Shown here piece after piece: positions 46,712 to 55,865 of a stretch of DNA of 64,000 bases (position 1 is its first letter; every line of letters begins with the position of its first letter). Origin of the DNA: Paenibacillus wynnii (GTDB taxonomy: Bacteria > Bacillota > Bacilli > Paenibacillales > Paenibacillaceae); assembly GCF_030812855.1 (NCBI RefSeq), contig NZ_JAUSTK010000010.1:62001-126000 (forward strand), written 5' to 3'. The notes under the pieces were generated by a model. That model saw only the letters and a list, made by a program, of their open reading frames with translations, searched no databases and was not told where the DNA came from. The position numbers and the translations under genes are program-made.

Positions 46712-47019
46712 TCCGGAAAAGGCTCCTTTCCTAAGTGAAGGGCGACATTCATTCGTCCCTTGTCATCATAACCGGCCAGCAGAAGACGGGCATTCCCCTC
46801 CCTCTCAGCATGCGTGAGTGCCTCCATCCGCAGCCAGCCGTGCCCATCGAATTGGAGTGCAACCCGATAGGAACCTTCTCCGGCGATAAAGGCAGCCGTT
46901 ACTTTTACCTTGAAATTGCGAACGAAGACAAACGAAGTAGCCTCACTGTGAATATAGATTTCCTCACCAACGAAGCTCTGAAGTTCAGTCTCTACTTGGT
47001 TCCTGATTATTGGGTTCAT
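46708..47019 (-). CDS. yojF: YojF-family protein (DUF1806), copy 2
   Basis: 103 aa. Ends VALQFDGHGWLRMEALTHAEREGNARLLLAGYDDKGRMNVALHLGKEPF, parallel to the end of copy 1. ATG 47019 is preferred over TTG 47028. Translationally coupled to bshB2 copy 2, the same arrangement as at 38 kb but without the frataxin-like gene. Confidence 0.85.
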   Translation of the reverse strand: MNPIIRNQVETELQSFVGEEIYIHSEATSFVFVRNFKVKVTAAFIAGEGSYRVALQFDGHGWLRMEALTHAEREGNARLLLAGYDDKGRMNVALHLGKEPFPE

Positions 47020-47112
47020 CGCGTTCAACCTGCCTCTCTATGCTCTAATACTATGCAACGAAAAAAGCCGGTGGATATCGCATCCAGCCAACTCTTTTCG
47101 AGTCTATTTCTT

Positions 47113-47394
47113 CTAGGACGGAATTTTCACCAACACTGTATATTCAGCATCTGATTTCAAATCCTTAATGATCCCATCTTCAATATAATTCCCATTGACG
47201 TACACTTCTGCAGTTGTAACGCCAGAATCCCGCTTCATATCAATATGCAGTTCTGCGCCTCTAAATATACGTTTAACCTTAGCCTCTTGCCAATCCGAAG
47301 GAAGCTGCGGCTTGACTTGAAGTCCTTCCTTAGTCCCTTGTACTCCGAATAGGCCGTCAATCAGACAGCGGTATACCCACGGAACCGTGCCTGT
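47113..47394 (-). pseudogene. GH94 glycoside phosphorylase, C-terminal fragment
   Basis: Read directly on the minus strand: 93 codons beginning TGTVPWVYRCLIDGLFGVQG and ending VLVKIPS, the conserved C-terminus of GH94 enzymes. It continues the gene interrupted by the TnpB element. Reading frame and stop (47113-47115) are intact. A T-rich hairpin near 47060-47090 probably terminates the original gene. Confidence 0.88.
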
Positions 47395-47395
47395 A

Positions 47396-47540
47396 GTGAA
47401 CCTCCCGCCACTTAAACCTATGGTTTAGAAGTGTGGGCTTCCTGGTTCAACGTTATTGCCTTTAGTATTCCTAAAGGTCTTACATAACTCCCCAGGCGTA
47501 AATTCGGACGGGACCTCGCCCTACGTATAATCAAACAAAT
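47396..47540 (-). ncRNA. Predicted omega (re)RNA at the IS right end
   Basis: In TnpB systems the guide RNA scaffold overlaps the tnpB 3' end and the element's right end, with the guide being the adjacent host DNA. Here 145 nt follow the tnpB stop and end in a hairpin and GGTTCAC. The guide would start ACAGGCACGGTTCCGTGG. Prediction by family knowledge; expression not shown. Confidence 0.55.
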
Positions 47541-48688
47541 TAGGAGGCTAAAGGAGATACTTGTTTTAGCCCTTCTTTTTCAATATTAATAGCTGCATTA
47601 TGGTCACGGTCAAGAATAGTTCTGCACTTGGAACAGATGTGAGTGCGAACGGATAGTGATTTTTTGACCATATTGCCGCAGTTAGAGCATTTTTGAGAGG
47701 TGAAATGAGGTTTAACTTTAACCAGTAAACCACCGTTCTTTTCACATTTATAATTGAGGAAACTACGGAACATTCCCCAACCGGCATCTGCGATGGATTT
47801 TGCGAGATGCCGGTTTTTTATCATGTTCTTGATTTTAAGGTCTTCCACGCAAATAACGGAATAGGTTCGAGCAAGGTTGAAACTTTGTTTGTGAAGGAAA
47901 TCTTTTCGTTGGTTTGCCACCTTCGTATGAATCTTTTGTACCTTCACCAGTTGTTTCTTCCAGTTTTTCGAGCCTTTTTTTCGTCTCGAGAGGCGACGTT
48001 GTTGACGTTTCAGTTTCTTTTCGGATTTACGTAAAAATTTTGGATTTTCGATTTCTTCGCCGTTCGAGAGAACCGCGAATTTCTTAATTCCAACATCAAT
48101 ACCTGTTGTTTTGCTTACATCCAATTCAGTATTCGAAACGTTCCGTTTCTCCACAGAAAAAATAACATACCAACGTGTTCCTTGGCGTTTAATGATACAT
48201 TGTTTCACTTTTCCATCGAGTTTGCGATGCCAGTTTACTGAAATGAGCCCCAAACCAGAGATTTGGAGCAAACCTTTACAACCTAAAGACGCAGCGCGTC
48301 TAACGGTGCGTGTCTTGTTATATTTTTTATCGTGTTGTTTAGCCATGCCAAATTGAGTAAAAGTAAGCGAACAATAATCCTTCGAACTCTTGATTTTCGG
48401 ATATTTCGCTTCTTTTTTGAAGAACTTTTCCAATGCTTTTTCAAGACGAAAAAAAACTTCTTGAAGAGGTTGAGAAGGCATCTCCTTTAGAAATGCATAC
48501 TTCTTTTTATCTTCAACCTGCATTTTTTGCAGTTCTTGACGGGAAAGAATTTTCTTTGTTCCTTTATACCGGTTACTTTTATCTAACAACGCACTGTTGT
48601 AGGTTTGACGACACCATGCAAGCCATAAATTCAACATTTCTTGTTGTTCAATAGTTAGAAAAATCTCGTATTTATAATTAAGCAACAT
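47540..48688 (-). CDS. tnpB: TnpB RNA-guided nuclease (IS605 OrfB)
   Basis: 382 aa. The RuvC-like triad appears intact: Asp198 in TTGIDVGIKKFAVLS, Glu282 in ICVEDLKIKNM, Asp362 in DRDHNAAINI. The zinc ribbon has Cys334, 337, 352 and 355. ATG 48688 has GGAGGTGG 6 nt upstream; the upstream in-frame starts lack a ribosome site. Ancestor-type relative of Cas12 that cleaves DNA matching its omega RNA guide next to a TAM. Full length, so probably active. Confidence 0.95.
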   Translation of the reverse strand: MLLNYKYEIFLTIEQQEMLNLWLAWCRQTYNSALLDKSNRYKGTKKILSRQELQKMQVEDKKKYAFLKEMPSQPLQEVFFRLEKALEKFFKKEAKYPKIKSSKDYCSLTFTQFGMAKQHDKKYNKTRTVRRAASLGCKGLLQISGLGLISVNWHRKLDGKVKQCIIKRQGTRWYVIFSVEKRNVSNTELDVSKTTGIDVGIKKFAVLSNGEEIENPKFLRKSEKKLKRQQRRLSRRKKGSKNWKKQLVKVQKIHTKVANQRKDFLHKQSFNLARTYSVICVEDLKIKNMIKNRHLAKSIADAGWGMFRSFLNYKCEKNGGLLVKVKPHFTSQKCSNCGNMVKKSLSVRTHICSKCRTILDRDHNAAINIEKEGLKQVSPLAS

Positions 48689-48852
48689 GTATTGCCACCT
48701 CCAGAACGTATGTTTGTAATCTAAGTATATCAAAATCATACATACTTTTTCCATTACTTTCTTTTATTTTTCCGTTCTGGAACAAAAAAAAGCCATTCAT
48801 CCCCTACCTAGATGCTGCGCATTTTGAGGAAGGGGACTTCTGGATAAAGTTC

Positions 48853-50858
48853 GTTAAATAAATGACTGGAGAGTCCGGCCCCGGAAGCATCTTCCGAAGT
48901 AACCGATAAGCATTCTCCTTCTCTCCCACGGAGTAAAGGCCATAGATATAAAAGGCTGCAGCATGATTATACACGGCCCCGTTCTCAGCGGTTCCCGGAT
49001 GTTTCTGCGTTACTCTGCCTACATCCTCCCGCATAGATGTGAAGGATGGCGCCAGCTTTTCAACACCGTACGGGGTTTCTAATTGTTCCTCAACCGCTTG
49101 GATCAGTTTCTGTTGTTTCTCTTCATCTGCAACTCCGCTCAGTAGTGCCCACCCTTGTGGATTAATGAATATCCGACCTTCTTGATCCTTACTAATACCA
49201 AAGACCACATTATCATCCGTTATTCCCCGTGCATACCAATCGCCGTCCCACAAATATTGATTGACTACGGCATTCGTTTCATCCGCCGCTAAGCGGAATT
49301 CCCCGCTTATATTCAGCCGATCACTCTTTTCGCATATATCCGCCCATATCATAAAAGCATACGCGGTTGCTATCGTCAGCCACCCGGAAACGCCTTTTCC
49401 CTTGTAGCCAACCATATTCATCGGGTCACACCAATCGCCTTGATTAATGAAATTCAAACCCCGCTCATCCCTATCCTTCATAAGCCAGTGCATCGCCCGA
49501 TTGATATGTTCGAAGACAGATTCCAATTCCTCACTATCCGCAAAAGAAACCCTCTCGTCCAATATTGTAAAGTCGTTCGTCTCATCTAAGTAAGTGCTTA
49601 AGCAAATGGGCAGCCATACACAATGGTCCGTGTGAGGGACTTGATTAATGTATTTCAGCTCCGCATCTTTATGCAAAATAATCCCGTCCGGCATGGCTCC
49701 GCTAGCTTCTTGCTGGCTTAACGCCGTAAGAAAAGCAGCTCTGGCAACCTCCGGTTTAATATAGCTCATCCCCATATTGTCCTGCAGGTAGTTCCGGGTC
49801 TGAGGGTCTGTTGTAAGACGGTTCGTCTGTCCATGATAATACATCTGCCGCGGCAGCCAGTGATTCACAAAATTATCGAGATCCGCATCCGGTGTCTGAA
49901 TTTCAATACAGCCTCTGCCTTCACTTACGTAATCAGCATATTCCTGTTCAGCTAGAGCAAAACCATCCTGACCTCCGGCATTCGTATCTCTGAAATATTG
50001 GCGGCGAATTTGATCGATCTCTTCCTCATCATGGGCCGGACCAAAGATAAACCGATAATCCCTCTCTTCACCCGGTTCCATTTCGCTTCTATATTGGAGG
50101 ACAGCAACCGGCGATTCGTACCGCGACTCCCCTTTGGTCAATATTTCGCCTCGGATCGCTGACGGTGATGGAATACCGCCCTCTCCTTCAAAAGCTTCCT
50201 GATTCACTTCCCATGCGGAAGGCTCCTGATCTGCCAGCAAAAATGTTTTGTCTTTCAGGTTCTTGATTTTCTCATAATCCTGATACTTCTGATAAGGCGT
50301 AATCGCAGACCAAACAATCCCTTGTAAATCTTCCTTATACTCCCCGGATTGATTCATCCAAGACATATAACCTACCGTAAAATAAGGATAAATACTTAAC
50401 TTCCGTTTCTTTGTTGAGAGATTCGTCACCTTCACCCACCAAAGCTCCATTGGATCATTTTTAGGCAAACTCAGACACATTTCTATTAAAAGTTCATTAT
50501 GTTCAATCTTCCATACAATATTATGTTTTCCTACAGAGAACGTATACTTATCGGGAAGTACGCGAACAGGCTCATAAGGCGCTGAGAAAATCTCCCCACT
50601 CACTTCATCCTTCACATACACAAAACGGCCGGGATGATGGGCATAATAAGGCTGCTCCGGTTGCATAAAGGTCTTGGCTTCCAGATTCGGCGCATAAGAG
50701 TATTTTCCAGGCTCCGGCTGCATGAACTGCGCTACAGCATAGCCACGACAGTTCATATGAATCATCATCTTTTCATTCCATAAAAACCCTGAAGCCTTCG
50801 GAAGAATCGTCGGACTCGTCAGTTCATAATATTCATTATCTTCAGATGCTCTTATCAT
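48853..50858 (-). pseudogene. GH94 glycoside phosphorylase, N-terminal part (interrupted)
   Basis: About 670 codons matching cellobiose/chitobiose phosphorylase-type GH94: DNEYYELTSPTILPKASGFLWNEKM, NYLQDNMGMSYIKPEVARAAFL, HTDHCVWLPICLSTYLDETNDF (catalytic Asp region), FINQGDWCDPMNMVGYKGKGVSGWLT, HPGTAENGAVYNHAAAFYIYGLY. ATG 50858 has AGAGAGG 7 nt upstream and is preferred over 50885. After MLPGPD about 30-35 expected codons are missing and the frame slips before SSHLFN, where the IS begins. So the gene has both an internal deletion and an insertion and is probably dead. Confidence 0.88.
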
Positions 50859-50968
50859 AATTGTGCCTCTCTTTCGGATGATCATAGTTTTGGTTCCGCT
50901 TCCATAAGTCGTTATCCCAAATTATACCTTGTTTCATGTAGTGTTGCATCTTTCACATAACGAACGAA

Positions 50969-51012
50969 TAAACCATGAATCCAACCTACCTCGGGTAGGG
51001 CATCATGGTTAT
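50969..51012. other. Long hairpin between divergent GH94 and LysM genes
   Basis: AACCATGA...ACCTACC-TCG-GGTAGG...TCATGGTT: outer 8-bp and inner 6-bp stems. It lies 107 nt upstream of the LysM gene, not after any gene, so it is not an ordinary terminator; possibly an operator or leader structure. Confidence 0.5.
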
Positions 51013-51118
51013 TTATCAATTATTTCAGCGGCCTCGAATATAGGCATTTGTACCTGACGATCCGCCTATTCTAGGCATATATATGGGGTAGGAAAGTTAC
51101 TTTAGAGGAGATGTGTAT

Positions 51119-51442
51119 ATGAATCACATTGTTCAACCCGGCGACACCCTTTGGTCCATTGCTGCCCGTTACGGCGTTACCGTGGATGCGATATTGCGAG
51201 CAAACAATTTGACCAATCAAAATTATATTTATTTGGGCCAGAGCTTGATTATCCCCACACCTGGCGGATATCCGTTTCCGATACCGATTCCAGGCCCTGG
51301 CCCCTCACCGCAACCCGGTGCAGGCTTGGCCCAGCGTGTCGAGCGGTTGGAACGTCAATATAGAGTAATTGAGGCTGAATTGGATCGTCAAATTCAACGC
51401 ATTAACAGGCTGGAGCAAAGGGTTAGACGCTTAGAGGATTAA
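51119..51442 (+). CDS. LysM-domain protein with coiled-coil tail
   Basis: 107 aa. LysM module at residues 2-48 ([30 protein letters not shown]...YLGQSLIIP), then a Pro/Gly linker ([15 protein letters not shown]) and a charged coiled coil ([20 protein letters not shown]). No signal peptide, which fits a spore-coat or cortex-associated protein made in the mother cell (inference). GAGGAG lies 8 nt before ATG 51119; GTG 51113 is less likely. Confidence 0.85.
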   Translation: MNHIVQPGDTLWSIAARYGVTVDAILRANNLTNQNYIYLGQSLIIPTPGGYPFPIPIPGPGPSPQPGAGLAQRVERLERQYRVIEAELDRQIQRINRLEQRVRRLED

Positions 51443-51477
51443 AGGGGCACTACCAAAGTTCAGGCTGCTATCAAACG

Positions 51478-51519
51478 GGATTGATCCAAAAGCCATGAAA
51501 TGGCTACTTGGGTCAATCC
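51478..51519 (+). terminator. Terminator of the LysM gene
   Basis: GGATTGA.CC...AGCCAT/ATGGCT...GG.TCAATCC stem followed by TTATTTTATTT. Confidence 0.88.
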
Positions 51520-51643
51520 TTATTTTATTTGAGTAGGATTAACGTTTAGCTTGGTGAGGACGCTCCGCGAACGGACCGTTGTTTAAGTGGGGAATTTTTC
51601 TACAATTTTTTCTAAAATCACAAAAAAAACGCCATCTTTGAAT

Positions 51644-51704
51644 CTGCCTATCCCGGCGGTGGCCGGGACAGCTCTAATAGAGGAATACCGTGAAAGAGCA
51701 GGCT
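51644..51704 (+). other. Compact structured segment of unknown role
   Basis: Two hairpins, CCCGGC/GCCGGG (51652-51667) and GCTCT/AGAGC (51671-51699), are closed by GCCT/AGGC (51646-51703), giving a three-way-junction shape. I could not match it to a known riboswitch. It sits 510 nt upstream of sstT in a gap without genes. Confidence 0.35.
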
Positions 51705-51830
51705 AATTCTGAAATTATACTTACAAATGAAATAGCTACGCCAACCAACGGCGAACGTTTAGACTTCGAGCCGAGAGCAGCCATACGAAAATAATTAGGT
51801 GTTCATGTAGGACAACCGTGGGAAATAAAG

Positions 51831-51961
51831 TTTAGAGGGAAAATTTACCTATAAATCATAAATATAACCTTATAATCAACATTTAGAGGGAAATACTCCC
51901 GCTAAATAACTCGATAAGTGGTTCAATCCTTAAATTAGTAGGAAAAATTCCTTCTAAATTT
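51831..51961. repeat. Three units of the TTAGAGGG palindrome family
   Basis: Imperfect palindromes at 51831-51855, 51881-51907 and 51932-51961 with the same core as the groups at 9.1 and 30.5 kb. Confidence 0.75.
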
Positions 51962-52214
51962 AGACTGAACTAATGAAGCACCTGGTTGTTGTTCATACGT
52001 GTTTCACAGAAGTTTTCATCACAGTTCAGTCTATATAGCTTTAATTATAAAAGTGAATAATTATGTACAGATTTTGGCACTCTCACACAACCGACAATTT
52101 TCGTGCTAAACTTACATAAATATAAACTTGCCAACATAGTAAAGCGTTTATGCCTTATCAGTTTAAAGCGCTGGGCTTAAGTTATATTTCCATATTGAAA
52201 CCGGGGGAAAATCA

Positions 52215-53444
52215 TTGAAAACATTACTACTCAAGTGGAACCAAGTAAGCTTAGTACGACGAATTCTTGTGGGGATTATAGTTGGTATAATATTGGCTTT
52301 AGTTATTCCTAATGCAACGGGAATCACCATTTTCGGTTCCTTGTTTGTATCCTCATTAAAGGCGGTTGCGCCTGTATTGGTCTTGCTCATCGTAATGTCA
52401 GCCATATCCCAACATAAACAAGGCCAACAAACGAATATGAAATCGATTATTCTTTTGTATGGTTTAAGTACATTTTTGGCGGGACTAATAGCCGTTATTG
52501 CAAGTTTTATCTTCCCGGTAAACTTATCCCTTGTAACGGGTGCCAGCGACCTGACTCCACCTGATGGGATTGTAGAAGTACTTAAGACTTTGCTATTTAA
52601 GGTTGTGGACAACCCAGTAAACGCCCTAATGAATGCCAACTATATTGGTATCCTGACTTGGGCTATTCTTCTGGGTGTCGCATTAAAAAATGCCAATGAT
52701 TCTACAAAAAACATGCTTACTAATTTTTCAGATGCTGTTTCACATATCGTTAAATGGGTGATCAACTTAGCACCACTAGGTATCATGGGACTTGTTTTTG
52801 ATTCCATCACAGCCAATGGACTTTCCTCTTTGCTCGATTACGGTAAACTACTTATTGTTCTTATTGGATGTATGCTATTTATGGCACTTGTTGTTAATCC
52901 ATTGATTGTTTATGTGAATATTCGCAGAAATCCTTACCCGCTTGTTTTTCATTGCCTGAAGGAAAGTGGGATTACCGCATTCTTTACCCGCAGCTCAGCT
53001 GCAAACATTCCAGTCAACATGAGCTTATGTGAAGAAATGGAGTTGGATCCGGATACGTATTCGGTGTCTATTCCATTAGGTGCTACCATTAACATGGCAG
53101 GTGCAGCCGTAACGATTTCAGTCTTGACTCTCGCTGCTGTTCATACGGTTGGCATTGAAGTAGATTTTGGCACGGCACTTATTCTTAGCGTCCTATCCGC
53201 TGTATCTGCTGCTGGGGCCTCAGGTGTTGCGGGCGGCTCGCTTTTATTGATTCCTCTAGCGTGCAGCATCTTCGGCATTTCAAATGATGTGGCAATTCAA
53301 GTCGTTGGTGTTGGTTTCATAATTGGCGTTCTTCAGGACTCCTTTGAAACAGCCCTTAACTCATCCTCTGACTTACTCTTTACCGCAACCGCTGAATATG
53401 CAAAGAAACGTAAAGAAGGCACGGACTTTGTGATTAAGACGTAG
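52215..53444 (+). CDS. sstT: Serine/threonine:sodium symporter SstT
   Basis: 409 aa, DAACS (glutamate transporter-like) family, eight helices plus two re-entrant hairpins. SstT-typical stretches: [53 protein letters not shown] and [19 protein letters not shown]. The start is TTG 52215 with GGGGGA 6 nt upstream; [20 protein letters not shown] fits the usual SstT N-terminus. Takes up Ser/Thr at the cytoplasmic membrane. Monocistronic. Confidence 0.95.
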   Translation: MKTLLLKWNQVSLVRRILVGIIVGIILALVIPNATGITIFGSLFVSSLKAVAPVLVLLIVMSAISQHKQGQQTNMKSIILLYGLSTFLAGLIAVIASFIFPVNLSLVTGASDLTPPDGIVEVLKTLLFKVVDNPVNALMNANYIGILTWAILLGVALKNANDSTKNMLTNFSDAVSHIVKWVINLAPLGIMGLVFDSITANGLSSLLDYGKLLIVLIGCMLFMALVVNPLIVYVNIRRNPYPLVFHCLKESGITAFFTRSSAANIPVNMSLCEEMELDPDTYSVSIPLGATINMAGAAVTISVLTLAAVHTVGIEVDFGTALILSVLSAVSAAGASGVAGGSLLLIPLACSIFGISNDVAIQVVGVGFIIGVLQDSFETALNSSSDLLFTATAEYAKKRKEGTDFVIKT

Positions 53445-53458
53445 GGAAAAATGATAAA

Positions 53459-53488
53459 AAGCAGAGGCTTAGGCCTCTGCTTTTTTTT
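53459..53488 (+). terminator. sstT terminator
   Basis: GCAGAGGC (53461-53468), 4-nt loop, GCCTCTGC (53473-53480), then eight T. Confidence 0.96.
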
Positions 53489-53523
53489 GTTGCCAGTTGG
53501 AGGCGTGCCCAAACTCTAAGCCC

Positions 53524-54306
53524 CTATCCCCATACTTCCCTTAATGCTGAACGGAACAAAACATCGAGCTCCTGATCCTGTACAGCCTCTGCCGTAAGCA
53601 TACCTACAGCCGTCTTTTCGTAGTAAGCTATTCTCTCTTCTAAAAAAAGGTTGATCGGGTTGATTCTTGGTTCATAATCCATTTCATCCCCCGCTATTTT
53701 GCGAGCTAATAAATCCAGAATAACCGCCTTTAACTCACTACCCGCTGGCACTAATACGTCAATCAGTGATTGAAACTCGATAGGGGGCATCGTATTATAC
53801 TGCTGGATCCACTCACAGGCCAAGATGGGACGAAGTACATAGAAATACTTTTTGATTTTGACTTGATCACCTTGCAGATAATCCCGATAGTTCCCCTTTG
53901 CCATGTGCAGGTAGTGATACATGCATGATTTGGGAGAGAATGTGAAGGGGGAAATGCCCCGGATTTGCTCCGCTACCGAATACTGTTCCATGTAATGAAT
54001 CGGAGATTGCAGCCACTCCAGCAGCGGAGGGTTTGATTTCCGAAACAAATTCAGGGCTTTTTTCAAATCCCAGCCGCTAATGTCAAGTTGATCACTGATA
54101 GGCCGCTCGATCACATCCCGTTTCTCAAAGATCGATAAATACCACTCCACGGGCCGGATATATATAAATCTCACATCATAGTCACTGTCTTTGGACGGGA
54201 AGCCCCACGCACGACTTCCCGATTCGCAAGCATACAAGATCCGAACCCCTTCGTCCCTTTCGATCCGGTGTAACTCCTCCAAGATTTGCTCCCGAACATC
54301 GGACAT
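53524..54306 (-). CDS. Predicted nucleotidyltransferase (YcgL/RlaP family)
   Basis: 260 aa, DNA polymerase beta-like nucleotidyltransferase. The active-site GS...DxD is visible: GSRAWGFPSKDSDYDVRFIY with Gly30-Ser31 and Asp42/Asp44. The rest (WLQSPIHYMEQY, YHYLHMAKGNYRDY, KKYFYVLRPILACEW) matches pfam10127-type proteins, some linked to RNA repair; no RNA ligase is nearby. GGAGGTAG precedes ATG 54306. Function uncertain. Confidence 0.85.
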   Translation of the reverse strand: MSDVREQILEELHRIERDEGVRILYACESGSRAWGFPSKDSDYDVRFIYIRPVEWYLSIFEKRDVIERPISDQLDISGWDLKKALNLFRKSNPPLLEWLQSPIHYMEQYSVAEQIRGISPFTFSPKSCMYHYLHMAKGNYRDYLQGDQVKIKKYFYVLRPILACEWIQQYNTMPPIEFQSLIDVLVPAGSELKAVILDLLARKIAGDEMDYEPRINPINLFLEERIAYYEKTAVGMLTAEAVQDQELDVLFRSALREVWG

Positions 54307-54336
54307 AAGACTCTACCTCCCTTTGTTTATTAATTA

Positions 54337-55692
54337 TCATATTATTGAGTTATATCCTTTCATCCCCCTCACTTCTTCGGTAATCGCCCTAACTCCCTCC
54401 TCAATTTGCTCCGGCTGCGCTTGGGAAATGCTGATCCGCAAGAACTTTTCCCGATCCAGGTAGCCGGATAAATAGAATCCTTTTCCAGATACGACATTGA
54501 CATTTCTAGCCGTAAGTCTCTTTATCAATTGCTCCAAATTAACCGTTTGCGGGAGCTTAAATTGCACAAAAATTCCTGAGTTAACCCCAGAACTCTCTAT
54601 TAATCCTGCATCGTTATACCGCTCTAATGCCTCATTCAGCGTGCGAATCCTGGCTGCGTATTGGTTGCATATTTTCTGTTTGTGCCGTTCGTACATATCA
54701 TTGTTAATGTATACTTCGAGGGCCGCCTGAGACAGCAGCGAGGTGTCGCCATATCTTTTATAGGAATGAAACGTCTCCAGTAGAGACTCCGGCAAAATGA
54801 CGGCCCCCAACCGCAAACCGGGGAATATAATCTTCGAAAAGCTTTTTAAATAAACGACATGAGAAGTTCTGTTGTACGCGTAAATCGGATCAAATCCCCG
54901 TTCTTCACCCAAATCAGCCATATAGTCGTCTTCAACAATATAGACATTGTATTTGCTAGCCAAACTGGCAATCGCTTCCCTAACCTCCGCACTATAAGAA
55001 GTGCCCAGCGGATTGTGGTACCTTGACATCGTATAAAAAAATTTAATGTCGCCGGATTTGAACCTCTCCTTTAATTCCCTCAGATCGATACCTGCTGCCG
55101 TGCGGGCAATGCCGCTAACCGGTATGCCTTCTGCCTCAAGAAACCGCAAATAGATATCGTAGCTCGGCTGTTCGACTAGGATGACTGACTTCCCATTGGG
55201 GAATGGCATTTTCGCCAATATCTCCAACGCCGGCTGCACACCCGAAGTCACTATTATCCGCTCCGCATTCGTAAATACTTGATCTCCTGCAAGATGGGAG
55301 GCCAGGGTATGACGAAGCTTCTCCAGTCCTCTTGAATCTCCGTAGGTAAACAGCTGGTGCTTATATTTATCAATCGCCTTGTTCAAGCAATGCTGGAAAT
55401 CCAAATACGGGAACACGTTCACATCGGGCAGCACGGAAGCGAAATCTATGATTTTGCTGGGTTTGTCGTTAGTCTCATCTCCCGATTTCTCGACTACATA
55501 ATGGCCGCTTTGCGAGATTGAATAAATGGCGTGCCGCTTCTCCAGCTCTGCGTATGCCCGTATAACCGTGCTCATGCTGCACCCATATTGCTCCGAGGTA
55601 CTGCGAATGGAAGGCAGCTTTTGGCCTGGACGATATTGTCCCTCTAAGATTTTCTGCTCTAGTTCGGACAGAATAACCAGATACTTTTTCAT
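54337..55692 (-). CDS. MocR-type regulator (GntR HTH fused to aminotransferase-like domain)
   Basis: 451 aa. The winged helix (about 1-72: YRPGQKLPSIRSTSEQYGCSMSTVIRAYAELEK) is followed by a class-I aminotransferase-like domain with the PLP lysine in YLKSFSKIIFPGLRLG and YHNPLGTSYSAEVREAI. ATG 55692 is chosen over GTG 55707 because GAGGGGG lies 6 nt before it. Divergent from an EamA transporter and separated from it by an 18-bp palindrome, so it probably controls that gene and itself in response to an amine or vitamin-B6-like effector. Confidence 0.92.
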   Translation of the reverse strand: MKKYLVILSELEQKILEGQYRPGQKLPSIRSTSEQYGCSMSTVIRAYAELEKRHAIYSISQSGHYVVEKSGDETNDKPSKIIDFASVLPDVNVFPYLDFQHCLNKAIDKYKHQLFTYGDSRGLEKLRHTLASHLAGDQVFTNAERIIVTSGVQPALEILAKMPFPNGKSVILVEQPSYDIYLRFLEAEGIPVSGIARTAAGIDLRELKERFKSGDIKFFYTMSRYHNPLGTSYSAEVREAIASLASKYNVYIVEDDYMADLGEERGFDPIYAYNRTSHVVYLKSFSKIIFPGLRLGAVILPESLLETFHSYKRYGDTSLLSQAALEVYINNDMYERHKQKICNQYAARIRTLNEALERYNDAGLIESSGVNSGIFVQFKLPQTVNLEQLIKRLTARNVNVVSGKGFYLSGYLDREKFLRISISQAQPEQIEEGVRAITEEVRGMKGYNSII

Positions 55693-55737
55693 GCCGCTCC
55701 CCCTCACCTATCTCTATCCAGTATACAAGAATCAATA

Positions 55738-55755
55738 AACTGTATCGATACAGTT
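55738..55755. promoter_or_regulatory. Perfect 18-bp palindrome, candidate MocR operator
   Basis: AACTGTATCGATACAGTT lies in the 173-nt gap between mocR and the EamA gene, adjacent to TATACT (mocR side) and TATGAT (EamA side) boxes. Confidence 0.7.
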
Positions 55756-55865
55756 ATGATAATACGTTATTGTTCAGGTCATGATTTCCCTCTACAATTT
55801 TGAGTAACGGATAGCTGTTCGCGAACATGATCCCAGCTGTTTAAAAGAGGAGGAGACACACCATC

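Larger units (their letters stand above)
47395..48852 (-). mobile_element. IS200/IS605-type element carrying only tnpB
   Basis: About 1.46 kb inserted in a GH94 gene. Boundaries were deduced from the host: minus-strand host ...CATTTATTTAAC joined to ACAGGCACG... restores the GH94 motif SHLFNTGTVPW. The right end (low coordinates) has the imperfect hairpin CCGCCACTTAAACC / GGTTTAGAAGTGTGGG and ends near GGTTCAC. The left end has a CCCCTACCT/AGGAAGGGG hairpin. No Y1 transposase tnpA is present, so mobility would need tnpA in trans. Confidence 0.85.

Noticed and set aside
47540..48754. Longer TnpB start at 48754
   Set aside because: No ribosome site there, whereas ATG 48688 has GGAGGTGG at ideal spacing and gives the standard TnpB N-terminus.
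51541..51600. GGTGAGGACGCTCC resembling the start of an Mg2+ (M-box) riboswitch
   Set aside because: The remaining conserved M-box elements are absent and no magnesium transporter follows.
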